Positions 10,519-19,407 of a DNA stretch of 41,311 bases are shown in pieces. The notes beneath the pieces were generated by a model that saw only the letters and a program-made list of their open reading frames with translations, was not told the origin of the DNA and searched no databases. This DNA is from Polyangiaceae bacterium (lineage in GTDB: Bacteria; Myxococcota_A; Polyangia; Polyangiales; Polyangiaceae): NCBI GenBank assembly GCA_016929495.1, contig JAFGIS010000186.1:1-41311 (forward strand), read 5' to 3'. A program made the translations under genes and the position numbers. Numbering within the stretch: the first letter of the stretch is position 1; each line of letters opens with the position of its first letter.

Positions 10519-10622
10519 CTTCCGAGAGGTGTGTACGGGTAGGAGAGACCGTCGTCGAGCGTGTCGACAGGCATTCTGCGTGTTAGGCTGTAGGTTCAGA
10601 GGTAGGAGCGTTTCTGGCTGAC

Positions 10623-11342
10623 ATGGCGCCGGCTCCCTTGTTGGGGTTCAACAACAACGTTCGTCATCGCGGTCGGGTGTTTCATATCCAGACCGAGGAC
10701 TCCGGCGTACGGCACGCCCGTATTGTCACGCATCTGTTCGCCGACGGGGGCCGCATCGTCGGCACGCGGCGCTTGGACTACTCGAGCTACCTCGGCCAGA
10801 CAGACATGGTCGAGGCGCTGCGGCGCCTCATGAAGGACCAGCACAAGGCGATGTTCCTTGCGTTGCGAGCCGGTGAGCTCGACGAGGAGATCGATCGCAT
10901 CTTCTCCGAGCCGGGTATGAGCACGGGCCAATCGTCTCTCGTCGAGGCGGCACCGTTTCTGCCTGCCTTGGCGAGTCAGCCGGCGGACGACAAGATGGGG
11001 GCCGACGGACTGGAGTCGCTTCGAGTCGAGCCGGCGCAGCCGCCGAGCGCAGAGGCCTCGCCAGACTCCGCGCCCGCGAACCTCCAGGCTGCGCTGACTC
11101 ACGCTGCGAATGCAGAACGCGGGACGGCGCGTGCCTCGTCGGTCACGCAACGACGCGACTCCGACGCGGAAGCGGATCCTCGCGGGATTTCGTCCGAAGG
11201 CACCCGACGCGGGGCCGTCTTTGGCAACCCTCTCGGGCGGCCGTCGAGCCCGTCCATTTTCAACGAGAACCAGGGCATCGAGGCTTCGCTCGGTGATGCA
11301 ATTCTGAGCTACCTCGCTGACGAGCCCGAGCGGGACGGCTGA
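10623..11342 (+). CDS. Conserved deltaproteobacterial-type protein of unknown function
   Basis: The protein has 239 residues in two parts. Residues 1-100 are compact and look conserved. They contain a NNNVRHRGRVFHIQTEDSG segment followed by RIVTHLFADGG and a GTRRLDYSSY segment, a pattern I recall from uncharacterised proteins of Geobacter-like and myxobacterial genomes. Residues 100-239 are low-complexity and rich in Ala, Pro, Ser and Glu, probably a flexible tail, with a short hydrophobic ending. There is no signal peptide or membrane segment. It starts 104 bp after the HD-GYP/DUF4388 gene on the same strand and may be co-transcribed. The function is not known and is not proposed here. Confidence 0.75.
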   Translation: MAPAPLLGFNNNVRHRGRVFHIQTEDSGVRHARIVTHLFADGGRIVGTRRLDYSSYLGQTDMVEALRRLMKDQHKAMFLALRAGELDEEIDRIFSEPGMSTGQSSLVEAAPFLPALASQPADDKMGADGLESLRVEPAQPPSAEASPDSAPANLQAALTHAANAERGTARASSVTQRRDSDAEADPRGISSEGTRRGAVFGNPLGRPSSPSIFNENQGIEASLGDAILSYLADEPERDG

Positions 11343-11392
11343 GGGCGGCGACGGGAGCGTGTTGCACCGGCGGCTGGTGCGTGGGCCGCGCG

Positions 11393-14300
11393 TCAGCAGC
11401 CCGAGCCGGTGCAGGGCTTGGTGCCCCAGATCAGGATGCCGTTTCGGTACAGGCCGATCTTGTTCCAGTCGGCATAGTCGCCGCTGATCGCGGTGTACGA
11501 GTAGTCGTTGGTTTGCGTGTACCACGGCCAACCGTCGGCGTGCACTCCGCCCTTCGCTTCGGCGCTGCTGCCTCCGACCAGAAGCCCGGCTCCGCTAGTG
11601 AAAGCAATCTCGAGATAGTAGTCGGTGTTGGTTCCGGATGCTGATCCGAACGTGGCCGCGATGCTTCCGAAATACGGGGCCCAAATCTGGTTTCCAGTCG
11701 AATCGCGCGTGTACCAGTAGCGGATCTTGAGATCAGCGAGGTTCACGCTGGCGCCGCCGGCCGCGTTCACGACCCGGAAGTAGGTATGGATATCCTGGGT
11801 CGAACCGGTCTTGTCCGTGAAGTACTGCAGCTTCAGCGTCGATGCCGCGCACTTCTTGTCCGAGCCGCACACGGCCGACGCGCAGTCCGAGTAGCTGATG
11901 CATACCTTGCCCGCACCGCACGAGGCCCCGCACGTAGCGCCGCCGCAATCCAAGTCCGTCTCGGCGCCGTTCTTGTACCCGTCGTTGCACGCCGGCGTCC
12001 TGCACAGGTGTTCGCTCGGGTTGCAGAAGCCCGTGGTGCAGTCGCTGTCGGCAGCGCAACCCTTGCCCTCCGCGCACTGCTTGGCTGGGGCGCACGAGCC
12101 GCCGCAGTCCTGGTCGGTTTCGCTGCCGTTCTTGATGCTATCCGAGCACGTCGGGACGGCGCACTTGCCGCCCGTGCAGACCCCGCTCAGGCAGTCTGTT
12201 GCAGTGCTGCAGGACTTGGTGTCAGCGCACTGGGTCGCGCACGTGGCGCCCGGGCTGGCGACGCCGCCGCAATCGACGTCGGTCTCGGTGCCGTTCTTGA
12301 CGCCATCCGGGCACTTGGGGGCGGTGCACTTGCCGCCCGTGCAAACCCCGCTCAGGCAGTCGGTTGGACTGGCGCAGGACTTGGTGTCGGCGCACTGGGT
12401 CGCGCACGTGGCGTCAGGGCTGGCGACACCGCCGCAATCGACGTCGGTTTCGGTGCCGTTCTTGATGCCGTCCGGGCAGGCCGGTGCGGCGCAAACGTGT
12501 GTCGACGTGTTGCACTTGCCGCTCTGGCAGTCCCCACTGACCGAACATCCCAGGCCGTCATCGCACCGGTAGGTGGGAGCACAAGAGCCGCCGCAGTCCT
12601 CGTCGGTCTCATCGCCGTTCTGCACCTTGTCCGTGCACAGCGGAGCCGCACAGGTGTTGGAGCTGCACACGCCATCAATGCAATCGGTTCCGCTGGCGCA
12701 TTTCTGATCCGTGTCGCACCTGTTCGGGCATGAACCGCCGCAGTCCACGTCGGATTCGGTGCCATTCTGCACCTCGTCGGTGCACGAGGGGGTCGAGCAG
12801 GTCCCAGCGTCGCAGTTGCCGCTCTGGCAGTCGCCGTTCTCCAGGCAGCTCTTGCCGTCGGCGCACTTGGCGCAGTCGGGACCGCCGCAGTTGAGATCGG
12901 TCTCGCCACCGTTCTTCAGGCTGTCTCCGCAGGTGTCGAGCTGGCAGTAGCCGCCGACACACGAATCGACGACGCAGTCGCTTGCCTGAGTGCAGTGCTC
13001 ACCCGCCGCACACTTCTTGTCTGGCGCGCAGGAGCCGCCGCAATCCACGTCGGTTTCGTCGCCGTCCTTGATGGTGTCGCTGCAGCTGGGAGGCGCACAT
13101 GTGCCGTCGTCGCAGTGGCCGGTGTCACAGTCGCCCGCGCCGTTGCAGCCGTCGCCCTCGGCGCACTGCTTGGCCGGGGCGCAGGAGCCACCGCAGTCCA
13201 CGTCCGTCTCGTCGCCGTTCTGGACTTTGTCGCTGCAGGTCGGGGCGGTGCACGTCTTGTTCGTGCCGTTGCAGATGAGGCTGTCGCAGTCGGTGTTCCC
13301 TGCGCAGGGCGAACCATCTGGACACTTCTTCGCGCACGGACCGCCACAGTCCGTCGCGGGCTCAGTGCCGTTCTTGACCCCGTCGGTGCACGATGGGCTT
13401 TGGCAGACCTTGTTCCTGCACACGCCAGAGGTGCAATCGCCATTGCCAGAGCAGCCCTCGGTCGGGCCGCAATCGTCCGGGCAGGAGCCGCCGCAGTCTT
13501 GGTCGGTCTCGTCACCGTTCTGGACGCCGTCGTCGCACGCGGGGGCCACGCAGACGTGCCCCTCGCACACCCCGCTCTGGCAGTCAGGTCCGTCGACGCA
13601 GTGCAGGCCCACGGCGCACTTGGGGCAGGAAGAGCCGCAGTCCTCGTCGGTTTCCGAGCCATTCTGGACGCCGTCGTTGCACGCAGGGTTCTGACACACG
13701 CCGCCCGTGCACTTCCCGCTCTTGCAGTCGATGTTCCCACCGCAGGTGCGTCCAGCGTCGCACTGGGGGCAGGAACCGCCGCAGTCGGCGGAGCTCTCGT
13801 TACCGTTCATGACGCCGTCGGTGCACGTGGCGACCTGACACACGTGGCCCACGCACACGGACGTCGAGCAGTCGTCCTTCGTGTTGCAGGTATCGCCGGG
13901 CCCGCAATCCTCGCAGGGTCCGCCGCAGTCTATTGCGCTTTCGCCCTGGTTCTGGACTCCATCGTTGCATGTCGCTGCCTCGCAGACGCCGTTGTCGCAG
14001 ACGCGGCTCTCGCAATCGTTGACGGAATCGCAGTTCTGGCCGGCGCTGCAGGCTGCGCAGCCTCCGCTGGCGCCGCCGCCGCAGTCGATGTCGGTTTCTG
14101 CGCCGTTCTGGACACCATCACCGCATCCGGCGGCCAGGCAGACCTGGCCCTTGCACACGCCACTCTTGCAGTCGTCGTCTTCCTTGCACGAGGCATCCTC
14201 GTCGCATCGGACGCAGGCCCCGCCGCCGCAGTCGACGTCGGTTTCCGTGCCGTTGCGCGTTCCGTCAGCACACTCGGCGCCCTGGCAGAAGCCCTCGGTG

Positions 14301-15718
14301 CACTCCTCGTTGATACAGTCGGCAGCTTGACGGCACTTTTGGCCCAGGTCGCACACGTCGCAGCCGGAGTCGGTGCCGCCGCAATCCACGTCCGTTTCGC
14401 TGCCGTTGGCTGTTGCGTCGGTGCAGGTGGGCGCTTGGCAGTGTTGGTCGGTGCAGACGCGGCTTTCGCAGTCGTCGTTGGCGTTGCAGCGTATGCCAGT
14501 AGCGCAGCGCTTGCACCCACTCGCGATTCCGCCGCAATCCGCAGCGCTTTCATCCTGGTTCTGTATGCCATCGTCGCAGCTTGCCCCGACGCACAGGCCG
14601 TCGACGCAGTTGCTGCTCTTGCAGTCCTCTGCCGCGTCGCATGGCTGATCGGCCCCGCAGGCCGGGCAAGTGTCGCCCCCGCAATCGATGCCGGTCTCGT
14701 TGCCGTTGCGGACTTCGTCGGCGCACGTCGGGGCGGTGCATAGGTTCTTCTGACACGAGCCGCTGACACAGTCTTCTGGCTCGCTGCAAGGTTCGTTGTC
14801 CGGGCAGGCAGGACACTCGTCGCCGCCGCAATCGATGCCGGTCTCGTTGCCATTGGCAACCTCATCGTCGCACGCCGAGGGCTGGCATGTGTCGTCGAGG
14901 CAAACGAGCGACGCGCAATCGATGTCATCGTGGCATGGCCCATCGACCGCGCAGCCGTCGCACGTGCCGCCGCCGCAGTCGACAGCCGTTTCCTTGCCGT
15001 TCTTCACCCCGTCCGCGCAGGTCGGCGCTTGGCAGACCAGGCCTTCGGATACCGGTTCCGCCGTGGCGCCGCCTTCGGCGCAGACGCCGGACTTGCAGTC
15101 AGTAGGCTTCTCGCAGCCCTTGGTGTCGGAGCATTCCCCGCAGTCGTCGCCCCCGCAATCGATGTCGGTCTCCGTGCCGTTGTTCACGCCGTCCGCGCAG
15201 GAAGCGGGTTGGCACTGGCCACTGGTACACACTCCAGCCTGACAGTCTTCGCCCTGGTCGCAGTCTTCGCCCTGGTCGCACTTGTCGGTGCATGAGCCGC
15301 CGCAGTCGACGTCTGTCTCGTCCCCGTTCTTGACCCCATCCTTGCAGCCCGGCGTGACACATTCTCCGTCGTGGCAGATGCCATCGGCGCAGTCGTCCGC
15401 GTTGCGACAGGCCTTGCCAGCCGCGCACGCGGGGCAGGTCGTGCCGCCGCAGTCGACATCGGTTTCGGTGCCGTTCTTCTTGTTGTCGCGGCAAGTCGGA
15501 CCGGTGGCGTCCGAACCTGCGCTGCCGCTGGTATCCGAGTCGGCGCTGCCACCGGAGCCGGTTTCTCCGGCGGTATTGGAGCCGGGCGTCCCATCGGTCC
15601 CCGCGGCGCCCAAGGAGCCGCGGTTGACGTCGTCGTACGCCGGATTGCACCCGGTGAGCAGCACAAAGCACGACGAAAGCAGGGCGCTCCGAACAGGAGC
15701 ATATGCGCTAGCCATCAT
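11393..15718 (-). CDS. Giant Cys-rich repeat lipoprotein with C-terminal CBM3-like domain
   Basis: The protein has 1441 residues from the ATG at 15718; the adjacent ATG at 15715 or a GTG at 15742 are alternatives. A type II signal peptide ends in lipobox LTGC, followed by a Gly/Ser/Thr/Asp linker to about residue 75. Then come 24 tandem repeats of about 50 residues. Each is built as CxDGxxNGxETDxDCGG, a CxxC or C-rich turn, GxxC, DCxSGVC and a final Cys, giving about eight cysteines per repeat. The last 147 residues resemble a family 3 cellulose-binding module (LKIRYWYTRDS, a DYYLEIAF strand and a Trp/Tyr-rich face). No catalytic domain is present. An exported, disulfide-stiffened stalk that presents a polysaccharide-binding tip is inferred. 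The Asp/Asn/Glu-rich motif may bind calcium. Confidence 0.88.
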   Translation of the reverse strand: MMASAYAPVRSALLSSCFVLLTGCNPAYDDVNRGSLGAAGTDGTPGSNTAGETGSGGSADSDTSGSAGSDATGPTCRDNKKNGTETDVDCGGTTCPACAAGKACRNADDCADGICHDGECVTPGCKDGVKNGDETDVDCGGSCTDKCDQGEDCDQGEDCQAGVCTSGQCQPASCADGVNNGTETDIDCGGDDCGECSDTKGCEKPTDCKSGVCAEGGATAEPVSEGLVCQAPTCADGVKNGKETAVDCGGGTCDGCAVDGPCHDDIDCASLVCLDDTCQPSACDDEVANGNETGIDCGGDECPACPDNEPCSEPEDCVSGSCQKNLCTAPTCADEVRNGNETGIDCGGDTCPACGADQPCDAAEDCKSSNCVDGLCVGASCDDGIQNQDESAADCGGIASGCKRCATGIRCNANDDCESRVCTDQHCQAPTCTDATANGSETDVDCGGTDSGCDVCDLGQKCRQAADCINEECTEGFCQGAECADGTRNGTETDVDCGGGACVRCDEDASCKEDDDCKSGVCKGQVCLAAGCGDGVQNGAETDIDCGGGASGGCAACSAGQNCDSVNDCESRVCDNGVCEAATCNDGVQNQGESAIDCGGPCEDCGPGDTCNTKDDCSTSVCVGHVCQVATCTDGVMNGNESSADCGGSCPQCDAGRTCGGNIDCKSGKCTGGVCQNPACNDGVQNGSETDEDCGSSCPKCAVGLHCVDGPDCQSGVCEGHVCVAPACDDGVQNGDETDQDCGGSCPDDCGPTEGCSGNGDCTSGVCRNKVCQSPSCTDGVKNGTEPATDCGGPCAKKCPDGSPCAGNTDCDSLICNGTNKTCTAPTCSDKVQNGDETDVDCGGSCAPAKQCAEGDGCNGAGDCDTGHCDDGTCAPPSCSDTIKDGDETDVDCGGSCAPDKKCAAGEHCTQASDCVVDSCVGGYCQLDTCGDSLKNGGETDLNCGGPDCAKCADGKSCLENGDCQSGNCDAGTCSTPSCTDEVQNGTESDVDCGGSCPNRCDTDQKCASGTDCIDGVCSSNTCAAPLCTDKVQNGDETDEDCGGSCAPTYRCDDGLGCSVSGDCQSGKCNTSTHVCAAPACPDGIKNGTETDVDCGGVASPDATCATQCADTKSCASPTDCLSGVCTGGKCTAPKCPDGVKNGTETDVDCGGVASPGATCATQCADTKSCSTATDCLSGVCTGGKCAVPTCSDSIKNGSETDQDCGGSCAPAKQCAEGKGCAADSDCTTGFCNPSEHLCRTPACNDGYKNGAETDLDCGGATCGASCGAGKVCISYSDCASAVCGSDKKCAASTLKLQYFTDKTGSTQDIHTYFRVVNAAGGASVNLADLKIRYWYTRDSTGNQIWAPYFGSIAATFGSASGTNTDYYLEIAFTSGAGLLVGGSSAEAKGGVHADGWPWYTQTNDYSYTAISGDYADWNKIGLYRNGILIWGTKPCTGSGC
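12161..12490 (-). repeat. Recent 165-bp tandem duplication inside the Cys-rich gene
   Basis: Units 12161-12325 and 12326-12490 are far more alike in DNA than any other neighbouring repeats of the gene. They encode repeats 21 and 22, which share CxDGxKNGTETDVDCGGVASP and the following ATCATQCADTKSC insert seen in no other unit. The period is exactly 165 bp (55 codons), so the frame is kept. This shows the array grows by in-frame unit duplication. Confidence 0.85.
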
Positions 15719-16246
15719 GTTCAGTCTATCAGAAGAGGACACGTTCGCCGAGCGGGGACCCTCCCACTGACCGAAGATGATCCCTTCAGGGCCGACAGCG
15801 GCAGAGGGCTTGGCGATACGGCGAGTTCAGCCAGAGCGAAGGCCGCCGTCGCGGTGTGGGTTCGTGTCCGTACCAGGTTGCGCAATTCGGCGTGGGGCGA
15901 GGATGGTCGCTCTGTTGAGCTGGCCGGCGTGCTCGGGTGCAAGCGCGTCGGACTCGAAGCGGGGCGACGCGATTTGGGAACTGGCGGCTTGTCAACCACA
16001 ATGCGCCTCGCCGGCCGTTGCGGACTGGAGGGGCGAGTGTCATTGGTCGGCCAGCGTGCCTGCCACACCGTCCCTCGGTTCTTTGTACCGGCGGAACCGA
16101 CACGCGCCGCTTTGTGTGTGCCTCCTTGTGTGTGCGCGTCGGGGCGCAGGTGTGGGAGAATGGAGCTTGCTTCGGCGGGCGTAGCGTGGCACGGTCCGAC
16201 CGTTTTCGGGCGTCGAGGCCTCGGTCCGCGGTGCTCGCAAAGCCAA
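15719..16246. other. Gap between the Cys-rich gene and tRNA-Cys
   Basis: These 528 bp hold the upstream region of the leftward lipoprotein gene and the upstream region of tRNA-Cys. Open frames exist on both strands, but their products are Arg/Pro/Ser-rich with no recognisable domain or start signal. No convincing gene, repeat or strong promoter was seen. Confidence 0.5.
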
Positions 16247-16318
16247 GGCGAGGTAGCCAAGCGGTTAGGCAGCGGTTTGCAAAACCGCCACACGTCGGTT
16301 CGAATCCGATCCTCGCCT
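16247..16318 (+). tRNA. tRNA-Cys (GCA)
   Basis: The 72-nt gene folds as a cloverleaf. The acceptor stem GGCGAGG pairs with CCTCGCC, the D-arm region contains AGCGGTTAGGC, and the anticodon stem-loop CGGTTTGCAAAACCG presents GCA. The T-arm contains GGTTCGAATCC. The discriminator is U, an identity element of tRNA-Cys. The 3' CCA is not encoded (TCC then G). Confidence 0.95.
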
Positions 16319-16395
16319 CCGCGAAAAGGAAGGGGGAACGCATGGGGCCGTGGACCACCCGGGGCCCAGGACCCAGCGACGGCACAGCCCTGCGC

Positions 16396-16419
16396 GTCGG
16401 TTCGAATGGGGTCCTCGCC
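16396..16419 (+). repeat. Degenerate direct repeat of the tRNA-Cys 3' end
   Basis: The 24 bp at 16396-16419 match the tRNA 3' end at 16294-16317 at 21 positions (GTCGGTTCGAAT, then TCCTCGCC after a 4-bp patch). The copy lies 102 bp downstream in the same orientation. Duplicated tRNA 3' ends are typical of integrase attachment sites, but no integrase or element lies between the copies, so this may be the scar of a lost element or a partial tRNA duplication. Confidence 0.6.
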
Positions 16420-16490
16420 CTCGGTCTGCTGGGGGTGTCGGCGGCGCGCGAAGCGTGGTGTGGGATGGACAGTGGTACGCTCGGCTCCCC

Positions 16491-18053
16491 ATGCGCTGGA
16501 TGGTTCGCGGTGACATCGACGGATTCTTCGGCTTGGCCCTGGACAACTTGGTGCAGTTGCTGCTCATCGACGCGCTCTGCAGACACGTTCTCGGCTTCCC
16601 CGCCGATCTGATCTACAGCCAGGTGCTGCCCGGCGTTGCCGTGTCGCTCGTCATCGGCAACCTGTTCTACTCGTGGCAGGCCATGCGGCTGGCGAAGGAG
16701 ACGGGACGTCACGACGTGTGCGCGTTGCCCTACGGGATCAACACCGTCTCGCTGTTCGGGCACGTGTTCTTGGTCATGCTGCCGGCCAAGCTCGCGGCCA
16801 GTGCTGCCGGTGCTTCGGATCCGGCTCGCGTGGCGTGGCAGGCTGGACTTGTCGCATGCCTCGGCTCGGGCCTGATCGAGTTCGGGGGCTCCTTCGTCGC
16901 GGAGCGGCTCAGACGTGTGACCCCGCGCGCTGCGCTGCTATCCACGCTGGCCGGTATCGCGCTCGCATTCATTTCGCTGGGATTTCTGTTTCGCACGTTC
17001 GCGCGACCCGTGGTGGGCATGTCGACGCTCGGGATTGTGCTGTTGACCTATTTCGGCCGCGCTCGATTCCGTGGCGGGTTGCCCGGCGGCCTGGTCGCGG
17101 TGGTGCTCGGAACGCTGCTGGCGTGGCTGACCGGCGTCGCTCCCGTGCAATCGGCACCGCCAGCGGACGCGGGCTTCTGCGCTCCGGTGCCGGTCCTCGG
17201 GGAGCTCGTTCGCGCCATGGCGGCGGGGCACTTCGTTACCTACCTGTCCGTTATCGTGCCCATGGGCTTGTTCAACCTCGTGGGATCGCTCCAGAACATC
17301 GAGTCCGCTGCGGCATCAGGGGACCGATACCGCACGGCGCCGTCACTCGCTGCCAACGGCATCGGAACCATTGCGGCCGCGCTGTTCGGGTCCTGTTTTC
17401 CCACGACCATCTACATAGGTCATCCGGGGTGGAAGGCGCTCGGCGCACGCGCAGGCTACTCGGTGCTCAATGCCGTGTTCTTCACGGTCGTGCTGCTCAG
17501 CGGGACGCTTGCCTACATCGCGTGGGCCGTGCCCGTGGATGCTGGCATGGCCATCGTGCTGTGGATTGGCATCGTCATTGCTGCACAGGCCTTCCAGGCG
17601 ACTCCACGAGAACACGCCCCTGCCGTGGTGGTGGGGCTGCTACCCGGCGTGGCCGCGTGGGGTGCGCTGATGGCCAAGGCGGGCCTGCGAGCCGCGGGAT
17701 ACGGCGACCAGGGGGGACCACAGTTTGGCGAATCACTCGTCGCGGCGTTTGCCAAGACCGACACGTGGATCCACGGCGCGTTTGCGCTGGAGCAGGGCTT
17801 CATTCTGACTTCGATGCTGCTGTCAGCGATGACGGTTGCCATCATCGAAAGGAAGTTTCTGGCGGCTGCCGCCTGGATCTGGACGGCCGCCGTACTGTCC
17901 GCGCTGGGGCTGATCCACTCGTACCGCTTCACGGGCGGGGACACGGCGCTCTGGATCCATCCAGCCTGGCCATGGGCGACCGGCTACGCCATCATGGGTG
18001 CGGTGTTCGTTCTGGCCCGCTGGCTCACCGTCGAGTCAGAAGGACACCCCTAG
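16491..18053 (+). CDS. Polytopic permease of the xanthine/uracil (NCS2-like) family
   Basis: The protein has 520 residues from the ATG at 16491, which opens MRWMVRGDIDGFFGLALDNL. This start avoids a basic, low-complexity 47-residue extension of the frame. There are about 12 hydrophobic segments, including VLPGVAVSLVIGNLFYSWQA, the ALPYGINTVSLFGHVFLVM motif (about residues 80-98) and the late NGIGTIAAALFGSCFPTTIYIGH region. This pattern matches putative inner-membrane permeases related to the xanthine/uracil transporters. The substrate cannot be read from sequence. The gene ends 29 bp before the phosphofructokinase gene, probably co-transcribed; a direct functional link to glycolysis is not evident. 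Confidence 0.8.
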   Translation: MRWMVRGDIDGFFGLALDNLVQLLLIDALCRHVLGFPADLIYSQVLPGVAVSLVIGNLFYSWQAMRLAKETGRHDVCALPYGINTVSLFGHVFLVMLPAKLAASAAGASDPARVAWQAGLVACLGSGLIEFGGSFVAERLRRVTPRAALLSTLAGIALAFISLGFLFRTFARPVVGMSTLGIVLLTYFGRARFRGGLPGGLVAVVLGTLLAWLTGVAPVQSAPPADAGFCAPVPVLGELVRAMAAGHFVTYLSVIVPMGLFNLVGSLQNIESAAASGDRYRTAPSLAANGIGTIAAALFGSCFPTTIYIGHPGWKALGARAGYSVLNAVFFTVVLLSGTLAYIAWAVPVDAGMAIVLWIGIVIAAQAFQATPREHAPAVVVGLLPGVAAWGALMAKAGLRAAGYGDQGGPQFGESLVAAFAKTDTWIHGAFALEQGFILTSMLLSAMTVAIIERKFLAAAAWIWTAAVLSALGLIHSYRFTGGDTALWIHPAWPWATGYAIMGAVFVLARWLTVESEGHP

Positions 18054-18082
18054 AGGTTACACTCCTGCAGAGGAACGCCCCG

Positions 18083-19399
18083 ATGACCGATCCAGAGTAC
18101 GATTTCACGATACGGCGGCTGGGCCAAGCGCACGTGCCGTCGCCCCTCGGACTGTCCAGCGAGCTCGGCGACTTCATCGCCAACTACGTGGGGGATGAGG
18201 AACTCGTGCAGTACCGCATCGACGTCAACGCGAATTCGGCTCCTCTGCAGTCAACGGAATTGCTCGAGAAGGCCGGCCCACGGCAGGCGATCTACTTCGA
18301 TCCTGCCAAAGTGCATGCAGGCGTGGTCACGTGCGGCGGGCTCTGCCCGGGGCTGAACAACGTCATTCGCGCCGTCGTGATGACGTTGTGGCACGGCTAC
18401 GGCGTGCGCCGGATCAGCGGCGTGCGGTTCGGATACCAGGGGTTCCTGCCGGAGCGCCGGCTCGCGGTGAAGGAGCTCAACCCGGACGTCGTCGTGGACA
18501 TCCATCGCCTGGGCGGCACCATGCTCGGCTCTTCGCGGGGAGGCGGCGAGCGCACGAGCGATATCGTCGACGCGATGGAACAGTTGAACATGAACGTCCT
18601 GTTCACCATTGGCGGCGACGGTACTCAACGTGGCGCCTCGCGTATCGCCGAAGAGATCGCCCGACGCGGATCCAAGATTGCGGTCGTAGGTATTCCCAAG
18701 ACCATTGACAACGACCTGAGCTTCGTCGAGAAGTCCTTTGGCTTCGAAACGGCGGTGTCACGTGCGGTCGAGCCGGTGACCAGCGCCCACACGGAGGCCT
18801 TGGGCTGCATCGATGGCATGTCCATCGTGAAGGTCATGGGGCGCGAGTCCGGTTTCATAGCGGCGCACACCGCGCTTGCGACCAACGACGTCAACTTCGT
18901 CTTGATACCCGAGGTGCCCTTCGAGATTGATGGACCGAACGGACTGCTCGCGCATCTGGAGAAGCGGCTCGATCACCGACACCACGCGGTGCTCCTGGTG
19001 GCCGAGGGCGCCGGTCAGGAATTGGTGGCATCGGGCGGGGCGGACCTGTCCGGCAACAAGAAGCTCGGCGATGTCGGCCTCTACTTGAAGGAGCGGATCA
19101 CCGCTCACTTCCGCGCCAAGAACCGTGAGCTCAACCTCAAGTACATCGACCCGAGCTACATCATACGCAGCGCGCCGGCCAATCCCATCGACGCGGTCTA
19201 CTGTGCGCGGCTCGGAAGCAACGCTGTGCACGCCGCGATGTCGGGGCGGACCGAGTGCCTGGTGGGACTCGTCAACAACCGCTTCGTCCACGTGCCCATG
19301 CACGTGGCCGTCTCTCGGCGCAATCGGGTCGATCCGGAGAGCCCCCTATGGCGAGATGTCGTCGAGGCGACCGGGCAGCCCGCGCTCATGAGGAATTGA
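18083..19399 (+). CDS. 6-phosphofructokinase (plant/trypanosome-like ATP-PFK type)
   Basis: The protein has 438 residues from the ATG at 18083 with an AGAGGAA ribosome-binding site upstream. PFK phosphorylates fructose 6-phosphate in glycolysis, in the cytoplasm. Motifs are GGLCPGLNNVIR (85-96), GGDGT (177-181), PKTIDND (205-211) and MGRESGFIA (252-260). The second Gly of GGDGT is the usual marker of ATP use, whereas Lys in PKTIDND is the marker of PPi-dependent enzymes. The combination occurs in the long ATP-PFK group of plants and kinetoplastids, so ATP is the more likely donor. The N-terminal extension of about 75 residues before the nucleotide-binding core fits that group. The permease gene ends 29 bp upstream. 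Confidence 0.92.
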   Translation: MTDPEYDFTIRRLGQAHVPSPLGLSSELGDFIANYVGDEELVQYRIDVNANSAPLQSTELLEKAGPRQAIYFDPAKVHAGVVTCGGLCPGLNNVIRAVVMTLWHGYGVRRISGVRFGYQGFLPERRLAVKELNPDVVVDIHRLGGTMLGSSRGGGERTSDIVDAMEQLNMNVLFTIGGDGTQRGASRIAEEIARRGSKIAVVGIPKTIDNDLSFVEKSFGFETAVSRAVEPVTSAHTEALGCIDGMSIVKVMGRESGFIAAHTALATNDVNFVLIPEVPFEIDGPNGLLAHLEKRLDHRHHAVLLVAEGAGQELVASGGADLSGNKKLGDVGLYLKERITAHFRAKNRELNLKYIDPSYIIRSAPANPIDAVYCARLGSNAVHAAMSGRTECLVGLVNNRFVHVPMHVAVSRRNRVDPESPLWRDVVEATGQPALMRN

Positions 19400-19407
19400 G
19401 GGTGCGG

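Noticed and set aside
11364..11380. GCACC/GGTGC hairpin between the 10623 gene and the Cys-rich gene
   Set aside because: Stem of only 5 bp with no T-run; too weak to call a terminator.
11786..14743. Long rightward frames opposite the Cys-rich gene
   Set aside because: They are antisense shadows created by the repetitive GC-rich codons; their products are Ala/Arg/Val-rich and carry the repeat period of the true gene.
15721..16293. Leftward frame covering tRNA-Cys and the gap upstream of the Cys-rich gene
   Set aside because: It reads through the tRNA in reverse and its product is Arg/Pro-rich without a domain.
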